Positions 1 through 11,214 of a stretch of DNA of 64,000 nucleotides are shown one piece after another. Under the pieces are notes generated by a model. That model was not told where the DNA came from and did no database searches. It saw nothing but the letters and a program-made list of their open reading frames with translations. The DNA is taken from assembly GCA_002794775.1 (NCBI GenBank), contig NBAY01000046.1, forward strand, positions 62,001-126,000, written 5' to 3'. The position numbers and the translations under genes are program-made. Within the stretch, counting starts at the first letter, position 1. Each line of letters begins with the position of its first letter. The stretch comes from Porodaedalea pini (lineage: Eukaryota; Basidiomycota; Agaricomycetes; Hymenochaetales; Hymenochaetaceae).

Positions 1-1118
1 CGACTCTTCACCGTGCATGACCTGGCCAGGGTAATAGATATCCATTGAGCAACAATCCACCGAACTGTTGCTCAACACAAGCGCATGGGGCATTTACGAC
101 AGGAGGGCACGAGGACCGGAAGACCAAGGTTGCTTGATTATGCGGATACACAGGTGAGTGCATTTTTTGAATTGTAATGACTCGCTGTGGCTAACTGAAC
201 TATAGTATCTCTTGAGCACGATAGAGCATTGCAAGGACCAGTACTTAGACGAGGTGAGGGAGGAGCTGGAAAGGGTAACAGGCAAGAAGGTTTCGGACAC
301 TACAGTATGGAGGTCTCTGCGCCGGGCTGGGTTCACTCTGAAGACGGTGCGGTGATGCTTATGGCTTTGCATCAGCAAACTTACTCTGCTCAAGATATCG
401 AAAAGGGCACTTGAACGCAGCAAGTCCGCTCGGCTCCGGTACACATTGAGAATGGGATCTCAATATGAGGCAGAACAGCTCGTCTTTGTCGACGAGAGCG
501 CATGCGACCGACGTACCTTCTTGAGGAAGAAAGCATGGGCTTTGCAGGGTTATCAGGCATGTTGGAAAGTGATCTTTACACGGGGAAAAAGGTGCAATGC
601 TTACCTTTATGACTGCAGATCTGACTGCTTGCCTCTTCTAGGTATTCGATCTTGCCTGCAATCACTTCGACTGGCATGCTTGACTGTACAATACTGGAAG
701 GATCCTTCAATGCCACCTCCTTCTCCGCATTTATCAGGGATCTCTTGGACCACATGCAACCTTGGCCGGCCCAAAACTCTGTCGTGGTGATGGACAACTG
801 CACAATCCACAAGTCACTGGAAATCCGCGAACTCATTGAGTCAAGGTCCGTCTATTTTGACCTGTCATGCTGCGACGCAGGGCTCTTACTGATCTGACTC
901 CGCACAGGGGCATGAAGCTGGAATTTCTCCTCGTGTATTCTCTGGACTTCAACCCGATCGAGCTGGCATTCTCTCTGCTGAAATCTCGACTTCGTCGGGT
1001 CAAATTCAGTGATGAGGAAACGGACGCTTCAGTATTCGCGAAGCTTTACGGTGAAACCATGTCTATCAGTGCTGCAGACTGTCGTGCTTTCTATCATCAT
1101 TGCGGTTATCTCTGTTAG
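1..1118 (+). pseudogene. Tc1/mariner-like DDE transposase, copy A (5' end outside window, in-frame TGA)
   Basis: Cut-and-paste DNA transposase of the IS630/Tc1/mariner superfamily. Exons by splice signals and phase: 1-153, 206-346, 395-591, 642-845, 908-1118. An N-terminal helix-turn-helix region is followed by a GRPR linker. The catalytic triad can be read: first D in FVDES (exon 3), second D in VVMDNCTIH (exon 4), and the acidic third residue in DFNPIE (exon 5). About 22 codons lie left of the window, judged from copy B. A TGA at 46-48 interrupts the helix-turn-helix and is shared with copy B, so this copy is probably not functional unless the stop is bypassed. It differs from copy B at few bases (for example V/A before YSLDFNP). 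Confidence 0.88.
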
Positions 1119-1295
1119 TGTCGGGTTTCTTCATCGAGTGGATACAGGCTTCCTTGTCACTGTCTCAACTGGTCCAACAATGTAATATATTCTGTCTATA
1201 TGATGTACGCATAACTACTGTTCCTTGATGTGAGAAACATCCTCCTGCGCATATCAAACAGTGTGAGTGAGTAATGCAAGACTTGTCTCGACCTC
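1..1295 (+). repeat. Inverted repeat arm A of a transposase-flanked element
   Basis: Positions 1-1213 are the reverse complement of 6711-7923 with no indels (position p pairs with 7924-p) and only a handful of substitutions. The match runs off the left edge of the window. Similarity carries on, weaker, to about 1260-1295, where it matches the 3' coding end of the AT-hook gene at 6630-6709 in inverted orientation. The arm therefore holds a transposase gene plus the tail of a neighbouring gene, not just a terminal repeat. Confidence 0.95.
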
Positions 1296-1415
1296 TGCAT
1301 CCTTCGCTCTTGGACCATATGCAGTCTTGCCGTGCCCAAAGGCTATCGTAGCGATGGACAATGAGTTGAGCGGTGCGGAACATCACGCACTCCATCATCA
1401 TGGTCACTTTCTAGC
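1285..1415 (+). pseudogene. Decayed 3' fragment of a related transposase
   Basis: About 57 bp from 1300 (ctcttggaccatatgcag onward) align at roughly 80% with the exon-4 stretch coding LLDHMQPW...VVMDN of copy A at 745-801. A further block near 1395-1412 resembles the C-terminal YHHCGYLC codons. The rest is deleted and stops interrupt the frame. It is a relic of a third, older member of the same transposase family lying directly inside arm A. Confidence 0.6.
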
Positions 1416-1687
1416 AGTAAACTTCAATCATTGAATAAATAAAATGTACATTCTACACAACTAATCATACAAAACCCTGGTATTTCTGTATGAAAGAAGA
1501 CTTAGTAGGAGGAATACAAAAGGAAATAGTAGACAAAAGGATTTGAGGCTATGCGAGAGCATGTGTCTGATTGTTCAGACCGATTTGATCCACGCTTGAG
1601 TCCCTCCTCATTACCGCCGCTCCAGTGACCACCTTGGATGCCTCGAGGTCATCGTCGTGATGTCAGAGCAACTCTTCTGGAACTCTC
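1416..1687. other. Short non-coding stretch downstream of the minus-strand cargo gene
   Basis: AT-rich sequence including aataaataaaatg near 1434. It lies just past the stop codon of the minus-strand gene and would carry its 3' UTR. No other feature was seen. Confidence 0.4.
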
Positions 1688-4528
1688 TCAGTGATGTCCA
1701 CGTCTACCCCCTCTTCTGGAGTAGCTGTATTCCCGTCTCTGGTAGTCTCTATCCTCTCTTCCGGAGTAGCTGTATTCCCGTCTCTGGTAGTCTCTATCCT
1801 CTCTTCCGGAGTAGCTGTATTCCCGTCTCTGGTAGTCTCTATCCTCTCTTCCGGAGTGGTAGTCGTGTCTCCATTTCTGGTCGCTTCTACCCTCTCTTCC
1901 ACCCTCTCTTCTGTAGTTCTCGTAAGTCTGATGCCAGTCAGCGGGGGGAGGTGGCCGGGACGAGGACAAAGTGAGGAGGGACCGGGATGTGTTTCCATGA
2001 GCCGTGCCTCCCCTTCCGGCATTAAACGAATTAGAGGGGCCTGGCTGGAGCGAGGACGAAGTGAGGGGGGATGGCGGGGACGTGTCTCCACAAGCCATGC
2101 CTCCTTTCGAATTAGAGGGGCCTTCGTCATGCGGGTAATCCGATCGATTCTTTTTTTTCTCTGGCCTCGTCGTAAGGGCATGATCGTCAGTGGGACGCTT
2201 GCGAAATGATTTCGCAGATGACGACGGATAGGATTGCAATGCACTGGATTCCCGTTCACTGGATTGCACCGCATTGTCCACATGTGGAAGGGGGAACCCT
2301 ATGCTTATAGGTCCGTCGGGAATACTGTTATGCATGTTGATTCCCTGCTGGACGGCCAAAATCGCTCTGAAATGTGGAGCACACTCCTTAAACTGCCCCT
2401 GCGAAACGCCACGCTCCTGCAATGCCTTTATTGCAGCTTCGTAAGATTCCACAGGCTCGGACATATCATGGGCACCTCCGTGTAACGCAACTACAAGTGA
2501 GTCATAGGCATCTTCCCGCAATAGAATGTCGGCAATTCCGTCCTCCAAGAGCTTGAGAGCTGCCGATAGCGCAGACAGGTCCTTGATGAAAGGCATATAC
2601 GCCCTAAGATTCCTGTAATTCCTGCATAGCGAGTGCTTCACACTGCCCGCTGGCGCACTGGCCTCTGCGAGAAGTACTCGGGCGTCCAGTTCTTCGTATG
2701 ACAAGCTTGCTTCATTACAAGGATCCACAACAAGACCGGCATATTCTCTCATTCGACTATCGGCCGACTTAAAATCATATTTTTCCGGTCCCTCCAGTTG
2801 TGGTATCGGGGAAGCGCTAAACAAGATATCCACATCCTCTTTTCGTTGTCTGAAGGCGAGACGAAGTATGTATGCGATTCGGTTGACAGAATTGCGTGTA
2901 AGTCTCTTTTTCAAATCAAATTGCGCGCCCAATACAGTATCGCAAGGGGTAGAGCCCACATCGGAGAGTTGGGAAGAGTGCGTGGAGTAGTGAGCAGAGC
3001 CTCTTTTAGGCCAACTCTTTTTAGACTTTTGCTGATACTGATTGAAAATCCACATCACTTCGTGGCTTGCGAAACTCTCGATTTTGCTCATAGTCTTGGG
3101 TTTCCCCTTTAGCTCCGTGGATATCTCGGATGCCTGCGGAAGTCCGCTCCTAATAACTTCCACCAGAACAAGGGCGTCCGCATCGTTGTATTGGGCCCAG
3201 TCGCAGAAAGGTTTGCAATCTCCATATCCTGCCTGTTCCACCCTCACGACAAAGGAAAGCGAAGCGTTCATCTCCCAGAAACTCGGCCGTTCATGAGCAC
3301 GCATAAAAGCAGCTAACAAGTCGTGCAAGTTTTGGATTACCTTCTCTCTGTTGTACTTCGGATAGAGTTGCCCGAGATCGAATGCGTGGTTTTCCGTTAT
3401 ATTGGCGATTGATTTGAATGCCTCGAAGGGCACGCCAGGGCCTGCCTTTGGGGTTTGAGCGCGCTGCACAAGGTCCCTCAAGACCCGTTCGTATGTCCAC
3501 GGGTCACACACTGTGTTTTCCTGAATACGAGAGTGGTCGATCGGGATGAAATAATGAATCCTTTTAGGCTTGCGGACATCCTCATTATTTGAAGTGTTTC
3601 CCGAGCAGTAGCGAATCTGCAGGACACGCTCCACAACACTGAATCCCGTAAGGAGTATAATCTTTCCTTCCTCGATTAATTTTCGAAGGCGCAACTTATC
3701 CGCCGCTTCAGGCTCCTAAATCAGAATGTGAGAATCAAGTAGAGTGATACTAGAGAAGGAGCTTTACCCTGAGAATAGCATCCGTATGAAGACTAAGTAC
3801 ACCACGTATTTCATCTTCTACTCGACGCACATTGATTTCGCTTTGTTCATTTTTCTCCTCCAACGTCTTAACCCGATCTGTGACAAAAAGAAGGCCGACC
3901 TGGGCCTCCGAAGAACGTACCTCGTCAGCTGCAGCAACATCTTGAACAGTTCGAAGCATGGTGGCCTTGCTTGTGTGGATTTGTGACTCGAGTTGGGTTA
4001 TCCTAGCCAAGAGAGAATCATAATTTTTTCTGGCGTGAAGACGTTTTTTACGCCGCTTTGACTTTTCCTCAATCTGACCATGCTTAGCAACAGCTGCCTC
4101 CGCAATTACCACAACTTCGTCATAGGACTGTGATGCCTTCGCTTCAACGAGCTGCTTCTTTAGCGCTGCACTTTCGGACGCTGAAAAATAGTGCACAGAT
4201 GCATCAGGACGATCCTGCAGCAATTGTATAAATAGTACTTACGGCTACTACGACTAGATTCCTCCCCTGAACGCTCTCGAGCCACTTCCTTTCCCTTTCC
4301 TTTTGAATCATTCTCTGCAGGTCCTTCAGAAGAAACTTCATCTGACGTCACGTCAGAAGGGCCCATGGAACTTACCAGGGAAGATATATGCTTATCAGAT
4401 AGCACCTCTTGCAACTGCTCAGAGTCTTCCATGGTGTCTTCATGATCATGAACTTCACTGGGTGCTACACAAAATGCCTGTTTGTAAGCCACCAAAGACT
4501 TAGAACGTGGCAATCTATTCCGTACCAT
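1688..4528 (-). CDS. Unrecognised 908-aa protein, coiled coil plus R/G/Y-rich repeat tail
   Basis: Three exons on the minus strand: 4528-4243, 4180-3768, 3715-1688. The introns (62 and 52 nt) have GTAAGT/TTTTTCAG and GTAAAG/ATTTAG borders, and phase closes exactly to 908 codons plus stop. Residues 1-95 are acidic and Ser-rich. Residues 96-235 look like a basic-then-heptad coiled coil (SKRRKKR, then ITQLESQIH and VKTLEEKNEQ). Residues 240-690 form a mixed alpha region I cannot assign. The C-terminal 220 residues are low complexity and end in three and a half copies of a 15-residue R/D/Y/S repeat and RRGGRRGHH, like an RGG-type nucleic-acid binding tail. It is divergent from the AT-hook gene and enclosed by the inverted transposases, so it is probably cargo. 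Function unknown. Confidence 0.72.
1718..1852. repeat. Three tandem 45-bp repeats within the coding sequence
   Basis: Three essentially identical 45-bp units starting ggagtagctgtattcccg, with a partial unit after, at the 3' end of the minus-strand gene. Each unit is 15 codons, so copy number can change without shifting the frame; they encode the GREDRDYQRREYSYS repeats. Confidence 0.92.
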
Positions 4529-4908
4529 TAACCATGACTATGTCACTGGAAGGATCCATAGGATGCCGTCCAGCTTGTCCTTCCGTAGCAATGGGTACTT
4601 ATAGGGGTGAGCGATGAGGCGGGAGAGCAAGACTGATGGGGATGGGAGGAGAAGGACGAGAGATAAAGATGAGACCGGTGCATTTTGATGCCCTGAACCC
4701 TCCTTTTGTATTCTTGCCGCATTGGGATAGCCAGTTCCCTACCTTCAACCTTGGTCCACAATGGCTCAGTCGGCATGAAAGCAATAGTCATGAAGGAGGT
4801 AGAGGTCGCCGACATCTTTCAGGAGGCTTAGGTACCAAAATATTCGGTAAGCAAAAATATCCGATGCTCTAAGCGAAATTGAATTGCGTTTCTTTTCCTG
4901 ACCCTACG
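4529..4908. promoter_or_regulatory. Shared divergent promoter region of the two cargo genes
   Basis: 380 bp between the two start codons (4528 minus, 4909 plus). No clear TATA box was found. Being the only upstream space for either gene, it probably drives both. Confidence 0.45.
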
Positions 4909-6709
4909 ATGCCGCCTCAACGTGTCAGAAAGAAGTCCAAAAAACTCAAAGATGGCAAAGAACTAGCTGCGGAATTAGCTGTGCAGATGAAGAAACGCCC
5001 TGTTGGTCGCCCCAGGAAAAATGAAGTCCCCAATCAGGTCCCCGAAACTCCCGCAAAAAAGCAGTCGAAATCGAGTGGGAAGAAATATGCTACAACAGCA
5101 AAGCTGACCCGCTGAACTGTGAGTTGTGAAATTTGATGCAAATGCTCTCTCTGACCGGTTTTCATGCCCATAGCTGCGCAAGAAGGGCAATGACAAGGAT
5201 ACAGTTGAACAGGAGCATTCACCTGAAGATCAGGGGGATATATCCATTGCGGACGTCGTTTGGGCTTCAGGACTTGGCTTGAATGACACTATGAATGAAA
5301 CGCAGGGTTTTAACGATGACAGATCGGCCTTCGATGAAATTGCTGACTCCCCTGACAAGCCTGATGAGCGTTCTTTCCATCTTGATGATGGTACGAAACC
5401 TCCATTCATTGTTGCCTAAGGCTGTGGCTAAGAAAAGTATAGCTGGCGAGTATGTGGACTGGAATACTCCCTCCCTTGGACATGCAAAAGCTTATGGATG
5501 GATCACATCGACACCTGCTGCAGAGAAAAAGCCCGAACTGGAAGTCATGGTAAAAATTCATGACGGTACTGGCGTGCGAGACATGAAGATCAACTCCAAG
5601 ATGTCGCTGGCTGATTTGATCAATGAAGCAGTTTCAATCACCCGGGGCCATTCTACATTCGACCAACTTGGTTACACAGCTTGCTGGTCTGTGAAGTCTG
5701 GGACAAAGCTCGAACTAGAATATTTGGATACACAAGACCAGTTGGACACGCTGTTCAAACGAGTTCACAGGCATCAAGCAGCTGAAAAGAAGAAGAAACG
5801 AGGTAACGAAAACCCCGGAATTGTCATTCGGAATCTCAGTAATCAGGTTCGTCTATAGTATTTGATGTATAAAGTGGTTCCTGACATGCAGTGAAGAATA
5901 CACGTGGGAACAATGGGAACAGCAATAAACAGCAAAGTGCAACTAGAATGAATGCGACTCCTTCAGGGGTCACCGGTGCTAAGGAAGCTTACGATGCTGC
6001 ACTCGAACGGATTATGGCGCAAATCGCAGCAGCGTTCAAATGCGATAAACATGACAGCAGGCTCTGTGGTAAAATAAGAGGGTCAAAAGACCATCTTATG
6101 TATTCCAACAAACATCTTGTTGAACATGCAAAACTGATTGTGAGTCCATTGACAAAGCACAATCTCACCGGACTAAAAGCATACTTTGTCCAGTATAAGA
6201 ATACTCCCGGAGTCAAAGTGGACGAAGTACCGGGGCAACTGAAAGTATTGGACAAGCAGTGGAAAGCAGCTGACAATGCCAGTGCAGGAACCGGCTCTGA
6301 CATAGCAACTGGGCCTACAACATCCCTCCCCAACAGTGCTCCTGTGACAGCTGGAACAGTGGCAACTGTAGTGCCAATGCAACCTTTCAACCAGCCGGTC
6401 ATTGCCCAGCACTATGAAATGCATAACCGGGTGATAGCTGAGCGCAGGCCATGCGATTACCCTTCTGTTCAGAATTGGATTGAATCATTGCATGATGACA
6501 TGGAGAGAGGCCACGATGACTACCAATACAGGTCTCTGCTACCTGTTTTCGAGGCCAATGATGTTAAACGCTTGGATGACTTGGCTTACTTAGAATTTGG
6601 AAGGCTCGAGAAGATGGTTATTGATGCTCAAGTGGAGACAAGCATTGGGTTACTCAATCGTATCGTTCGATATGCGCAGGAGGATGTTTCTCACATCAAG
6701 GAACAGTAG
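4909..6709 (+). CDS. AT-hook protein with SAM-like C-terminus; one in-frame TGA in exon 1
   Basis: Four exons close in phase: 4909-5118, 5174-5390, 5443-5802, 5892-6709, giving 534 codons. The N-terminus is strongly basic and carries an AT-hook (KKRPVGRPRKNE, about residues 34-45), which binds the minor groove of AT-rich DNA in known AT-hook proteins. The middle (about 160-260) is globular with EVMVKIHDGTGVRDMKI. The last 85 residues (SVQNWIESLHDD ... RLEKMVI) have the spacing of a SAM-like helical domain; this is an inference. Exon 1 contains TGA at 5113-5115, two codons before the donor that fits the phase. Either a nonsense mutation (CGA to TGA is plausible) or a weaker donor at 5038 (also phase 0) removes it. 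The stop is 96 bp from, and convergent with, transposase copy B. Confidence 0.66.
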
Positions 6710-7923
6710 TTATGCATACATCATATAGACAGAATATATTACATTGTTGGACCAGTTGAGACAGTGACAAGGAAGCCTGTATCCACTCGATGAAGAAACC
6801 CGACACTAACAGAGATAACCGCAATGATGATAGAAAGCATGACAGTCTGCAGCACTGATAGACATGGTTTCACCGTAAAGCTTCGCGAATACTGAAGCGT
6901 CCGTTTCCTCATCACTGAATTTGACCCGACGAAGTCGAGATTTCAGCAGAGAGAATGCCAGCTCGATCGGGTTGAAGTCCAGAGAATACGCAAGGAGAAA
7001 TTCCAGCTTCATGCCCCTGTGCGGAGTCAGATCAGTAAGAGCCCTGCGTTGCAGCACGACAGGTCAAAATAGACGGACCTTGACTCAATGAGTTCGCGGA
7101 TTTCCAGTGACTTGTGGATTGTGCAGTTGTCCATCACCACGACAGAGTTTTGGGCCGGCCAAGGTTGCATGTGGTCCAAGAGATCCCTGATAAATGCGGA
7201 GAAGGAGGTGGCATTGAAGGATCCTTCCAGTATTGTACAGTCAAGCATGCCAGTCGAAGTGATTGCAGGCAAGATCGAATACCTAGAAGAGGCAAGCAGT
7301 CAGATCTGCAGTCATAAAGGTAAGCATTGCACCTTTTTCCCCGTGTAAAGATCACTTTCCAACATGCCTGATAACCCTGCAAAGCCCATGCTTTCTTCCT
7401 CAAGAAGGTACGTCGGTCGCATGCGCTCTCGTCGACAAAGACGAGCTGTTCTGCCTCATATTGAGATCCCATTCTCAATGTGTACCGGAGCCGAGCGGAC
7501 TTGCTGCGTTCAAGTGCCCTTTTCGATATCTTGAGCAGAGTAAGTTTGCTGATGCGAAGCCATAAGCATCACCGCACCGTCTTCAGAGTGAACCCAGCCC
7601 GGCGCAGAGACCTCCATACTGTAGTGTCCGAAACCTTCTTGCCTGTTACCCTTTCCAGCTCCTCCCTCACCTCGTCTAAGTACTGGTCCTTGCAATGCTC
7701 TATCGTGCTCAAGAGATACTATAGTTCAGTTAGCCACAGCGAGTCATTACAATTCAAAAAATGCACTCACCTGTGTATCCGCATAATCAAGCAACCTTGG
7801 TCTTCCGGTCCTCGTGCCCTCCTGTCGTAAATGCCCCATGCGCTTGTGTTGAGCAACAGTTCGGTGGATTGTTGCTCAATGGATATCTATTACCCTGGCC
7901 AGGTCATGCACGGTGAAGAGTCG
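6630..7923 (-). repeat. Inverted repeat arm B
   Basis: Mirror of arm A. It holds the complete transposase copy B and the 3' end of the AT-hook gene. The two arms enclose about 5.5 kb. Confidence 0.95.
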
Positions 7924-7989
7924 TGACTGATACAGTCTGAATATGATGTGTCTTGCATCATCTGAGAGTGCCTTTCCTGAAACCATCAT
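6806..7989 (-). pseudogene. Tc1/mariner-like DDE transposase, copy B, full length with one TGA
   Basis: Complete five-exon copy: 7989-7771, 7718-7578, 7529-7333, 7282-7079, 7016-6806, 324 codons including stop. Translation starts at tandem ATGs (MMVSGKALSDDARHIIF), the usual helix-turn-helix start of this transposase class. Catalytic residues are as in copy A (FVDES, VVMDNCTIH, DFNPIE). Codon 38 is TGA (7878-7876), in the recognition-helix region, where CGA (Arg) would be expected. Everything else is open. Introns are 48-62 nt. It is convergent with the AT-hook gene. No protein is expected past codon 37 unless the stop is read through. Confidence 0.88.
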
Positions 7990-9652
7990 GGAACGACCTG
8001 AGAGGAGGAGGAAGTAGAGTGTTGGCTTTCGTGTTTGCACGGCGGTGGCTTGGCTAACACGTGCTCACGTGCTCACAGGTGTTGGTAGTATGCACAGAAA
8101 TTTGAGCGTAGCAGTCGAAGCACAAAGCGAATGGACAGGAAACTTGCAGGGAAGATGGCTTTTATGTGTCCGATAATTACACAAAAAGAATCATAATCTT
8201 AGCGGTCTTCTCGCCCGTGCTGCAAGACCTGTTGTGAGAAGAGGAAGGTGGAAAGAGCTCAAAGTGGAACACAAACCTTGCTGCTGCACCATGAATACTG
8301 CATGGATTGGCTTCAGACTTGCAGGAGCTGTTGGTATAGTCATATACTTAATTTACAGTCATGGGAAAGAATTTTATAGGTAGATGTAGGGGAGCCATAA
8401 TTTTTGAATCTCAGTGGAAATGTATGAGAGAACAGACTGGCTGCACTTGTTTGATCTCCACCCACCTACACAGTCAATGTATTGCTCCCTATTTTACATA
8501 TTTCTGCTCCTGAGAACCATGCCTATTTTTTGAGTACTTAATGAGCAGGTACTGCGCAGAATTTACAGAGAAAATCAACATTTATTCTATTTTTCGACGT
8601 TTTGGCTCAGACGCGGCTCATTTCACGTGAAATGCACGTGTCGCAGGACTTATGAAAATGGCTGTAAAACGCCAGTGGCTGTAAACAATTCAAGGTGAAT
8701 CATGCTGTATTGTCAGCACAGTCTGGTTGATGATTACCGTGCAGTTTGGATAGGTCTGTATTCTTGTCGATATGTTCAGTATCATGGCGCATCCTTGAAT
8801 AAGAACTTGAAATGTTCGATTCTTCTTTTCCAAGAGAAAGTGCAGAAACGTAGATGTGTGGTGTGCTTTGTGAAATCGGAAATATAAAAATACTGGCTAG
8901 CCTGTAGACATCCCATAAGATCAGAGAGGGTTGAAAATCGAGAAGTGGGTTACATTTGGATAAGAAAGAACAAAATGCATTGATTGCAGTCCATAGGATG
9001 GCATCGAGAAGTGCTCAACCATCAAGACGATCAAAGGTTTTGATCAGACTGAGGACCTCGAACCAGTACATCGATGACCTTCACCTTACCATCCTATCCC
9101 CAGCCCTCGGGAATCGGCTCTGTTACCGCCTCTCGCATCATATTATTGATGTAAATATGTACACCACGTCGACTCTCCACCGAAGTGCGTACGAGCTTCA
9201 TTTCGAGGATGTGTTGTTGAGGACGACAAAGCGTGCACGAAATCGTCTTCTGGTCGACTCGTGATAAGGAACCGAAGCTTCGAAGGAAACTTCGACGACT
9301 CATTTCTGAAGCTCGTCTACCAAGTCGGAATCGGAGTCAAAAGAGCAAATACAACTAGTCTGCATTTAAGATTTCGGTTGTTTCGAGCCAGGCTACAGTG
9401 GATCATCTGCGGTGTGAGTCGTGGGATGGTGACGGGCCCCTTGGATTGAACGGGGAGCAAATGCAGCGCCCGCAAATTTTAGAAAGAAAAAAAGAAAGAA
9501 AATCTCATTTGAGTTTTTATGTACTAAGTGGACATCAATGGCTGTGCTTAGATCTGCGTGCACAGGAGCTTTTTCTTATACTTAACTTACTTCCACCTCG
9601 TCTCTTCCCCCCTCTTTCCTGATCTTGTCCCCACCGTCGAGAAAGAGAGCCC
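7990..9652. other. Intergenic region, no gene recognised
   Basis: It should hold the outer terminal repeat of the transposase element, perhaps near 8060-8090 where gtgctcac is directly repeated, but the left partner lies outside the window. Short open frames here have no intron signals or family resemblance. The last ~250 bp are the promoter of the G-patch gene. Confidence 0.5.
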
Positions 9653-11214
9653 ATGGGACTCGCAGGCCGAAAAGAAAAGCAGCGCATTGGCGCAGATCCG
9701 CGCAACCTGAGCTGGGCGGACGGTACGTTTCCCTTTTTTCTCTTTCTCTTCCTCTCGTCTTTCTCAAAACAATACGTATATAAGACGCAGCCAAATTTGG
9801 GCACTCCTACCTATCAAAAATGGGATGGGACCCCTCGCAGGGGCTCGGTGTCGGTGGGGACGGACGTACCTCGCACATCAAAGTCGCACAAAAGTTGAAT
9901 TTGCTTGGGATCGGTGCGGGTGCGGCGCAGGGAAAGGGAGGGGAGGGGATGGATGCGGTTGCGTGGAAGCAGAATAGGGAGTATGAGATGCTGTTGAGGA
10001 GGTTGAATGCGGGTGTGCTGGAAGAGGGTGAGGGGGAAGTGGATGGGGAAAAGGAAAAGTGGAAAGATATGGAAGGCAAAAAGAAGAGGAAAAGAGGGGT
10101 CGAGACGGAAGTGGGCGCTGAGGACGACGAGGAGAGGAGGAAAAGGAAGGACAAAAAGGACAAAAAGGACAAAAAGAAGAAAGAGAAGGAGAAAAAAGCA
10201 ACATCCGAGAAAGGAGAGACGGAGTCATCGACCGTCCCACCCCCTCCAATCATCCAAGCACCGACACCGACACCACGACCCATGGCGTACGTCTATCTCC
10301 ATTTCCCTCAAACCTCACAAATCTTATTTTTTTTTCCACTCAGCCACCGCGCGCGCTTCCTGCGCTCCAAACAGCTCGCCTCACGCTCCTCGACTGCCGT
10401 CGCCGAGATACTCGGGATCGCCGGGTCCACCACGCCGTCTTCATCTTCGGATCCTTCCTCCTCTTCGTACCCCGCCTCGCTTTCCGGCTCGAGTGCCGCC
10501 ACACCCTTCCCACCCGCCTCGGGGAGCGTGACACCGGTGCCCGTGCCTGAAACGGACCAGGAGTTGAGGACGGCACACACGAGCGTCGGGGAGTATTTTA
10601 AGGAGAAGCTCGCCGCGCGCGCGTTGGCGCTTGCCAAGTCCAGTGCTGTTTCGCCCTCTCCTTCTCTCTTATCTTCATCTGATAACTGTACGCCTACGAC
10701 CTCGACTGCTGTGGGCTCGGGCGTGGCGGGCGTTTCAAATGCTGACGCTGACGCGGAAGCGCCACGCGCTGGACTCGGCTCGAAAAGCATACACTCTATA
10801 AAAGACGACGCGCCACGCGGAGGCCCCGGAATCGGGGCTGGGGCCGAGTACGAGCGAGGTATGAAATTCGGGAGCTTGATGGGGGGTTTGGCTTCCAGCG
10901 TGGCGTCTTCGAGTGTGTTGCCTTCTGTTGCGACATCTTTAGAGGAAGCTGTGTCTGACGACCGGCGGAAATCGAGGAAGGAAAAGAAAGGAACGAAGGA
11001 GAAGAAAGAGAAGAAGAAAAGGCGGAAGGAGGAAGAGTGCGAAGTGAAGGAGGATGCGCCGAAGTTTCCAACTGGCATGGTCGATGCTGAGATTGACGAC
11101 ACGAACACTACTGCGAAGGAAGAGAGACGGAGAGAGAAAGCAGAGCGGAAGGAGAAAAGGAGGGAGAAGAAGGAAAAGGAGGAGAAACGGTGCAAGGAGG
11201 ACGATTCGTCGTGA
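9653..11214 (+). CDS. PXR1: G-patch protein PXR1/GNO1 (PINX1 family)
   Basis: 478-aa nucleolar G-patch protein. Exons 9653-9722, 9791-10286, 10344-11214; introns of 68 and 57 nt. The N-terminus MGLAGRKEKQRIGADPRNLSW and the block FGHSYLSKMGWDPSQGLGVG followed by THIKV-like SHIKVAQKLNLLGIG are diagnostic of the family (G-patch about residues 25-70). The second hallmark, AHRARFLRSKQLAS...AVAEILGI, follows the second intron. In yeast the homologue activates the Prp43 helicase in ribosome biogenesis; human PINX1 also binds telomerase. Long Lys/Glu-rich runs (about 110-185 and the last 100 residues) match the KKE/D tail of the family, here separated by a Ser/Ala-rich linker that makes the protein longer than the ~270-330 aa typical of the family. 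Symbol by orthology. Confidence 0.93.

Noticed and set aside
1..153. Alternative intron hiding the transposase TGA (gtaata donor to cacaag acceptor)
   Set aside because: It keeps the frame out of phase with the GRPR region and gives a sequence unlike any transposase helix-turn-helix.
1718..1852. CRISPR-like array
   Set aside because: Units are directly tandem without spacers, keep a reading frame, and the genome is eukaryotic.
1..7989. Starship-type giant fungal transposon
   Set aside because: No DUF3435 tyrosine recombinase is present; the enzyme is a DDE transposase.
8702..9449. Small ORFs between the transposase and PXR1
   Set aside because: No splice support, family resemblance or conserved context; chance frames.
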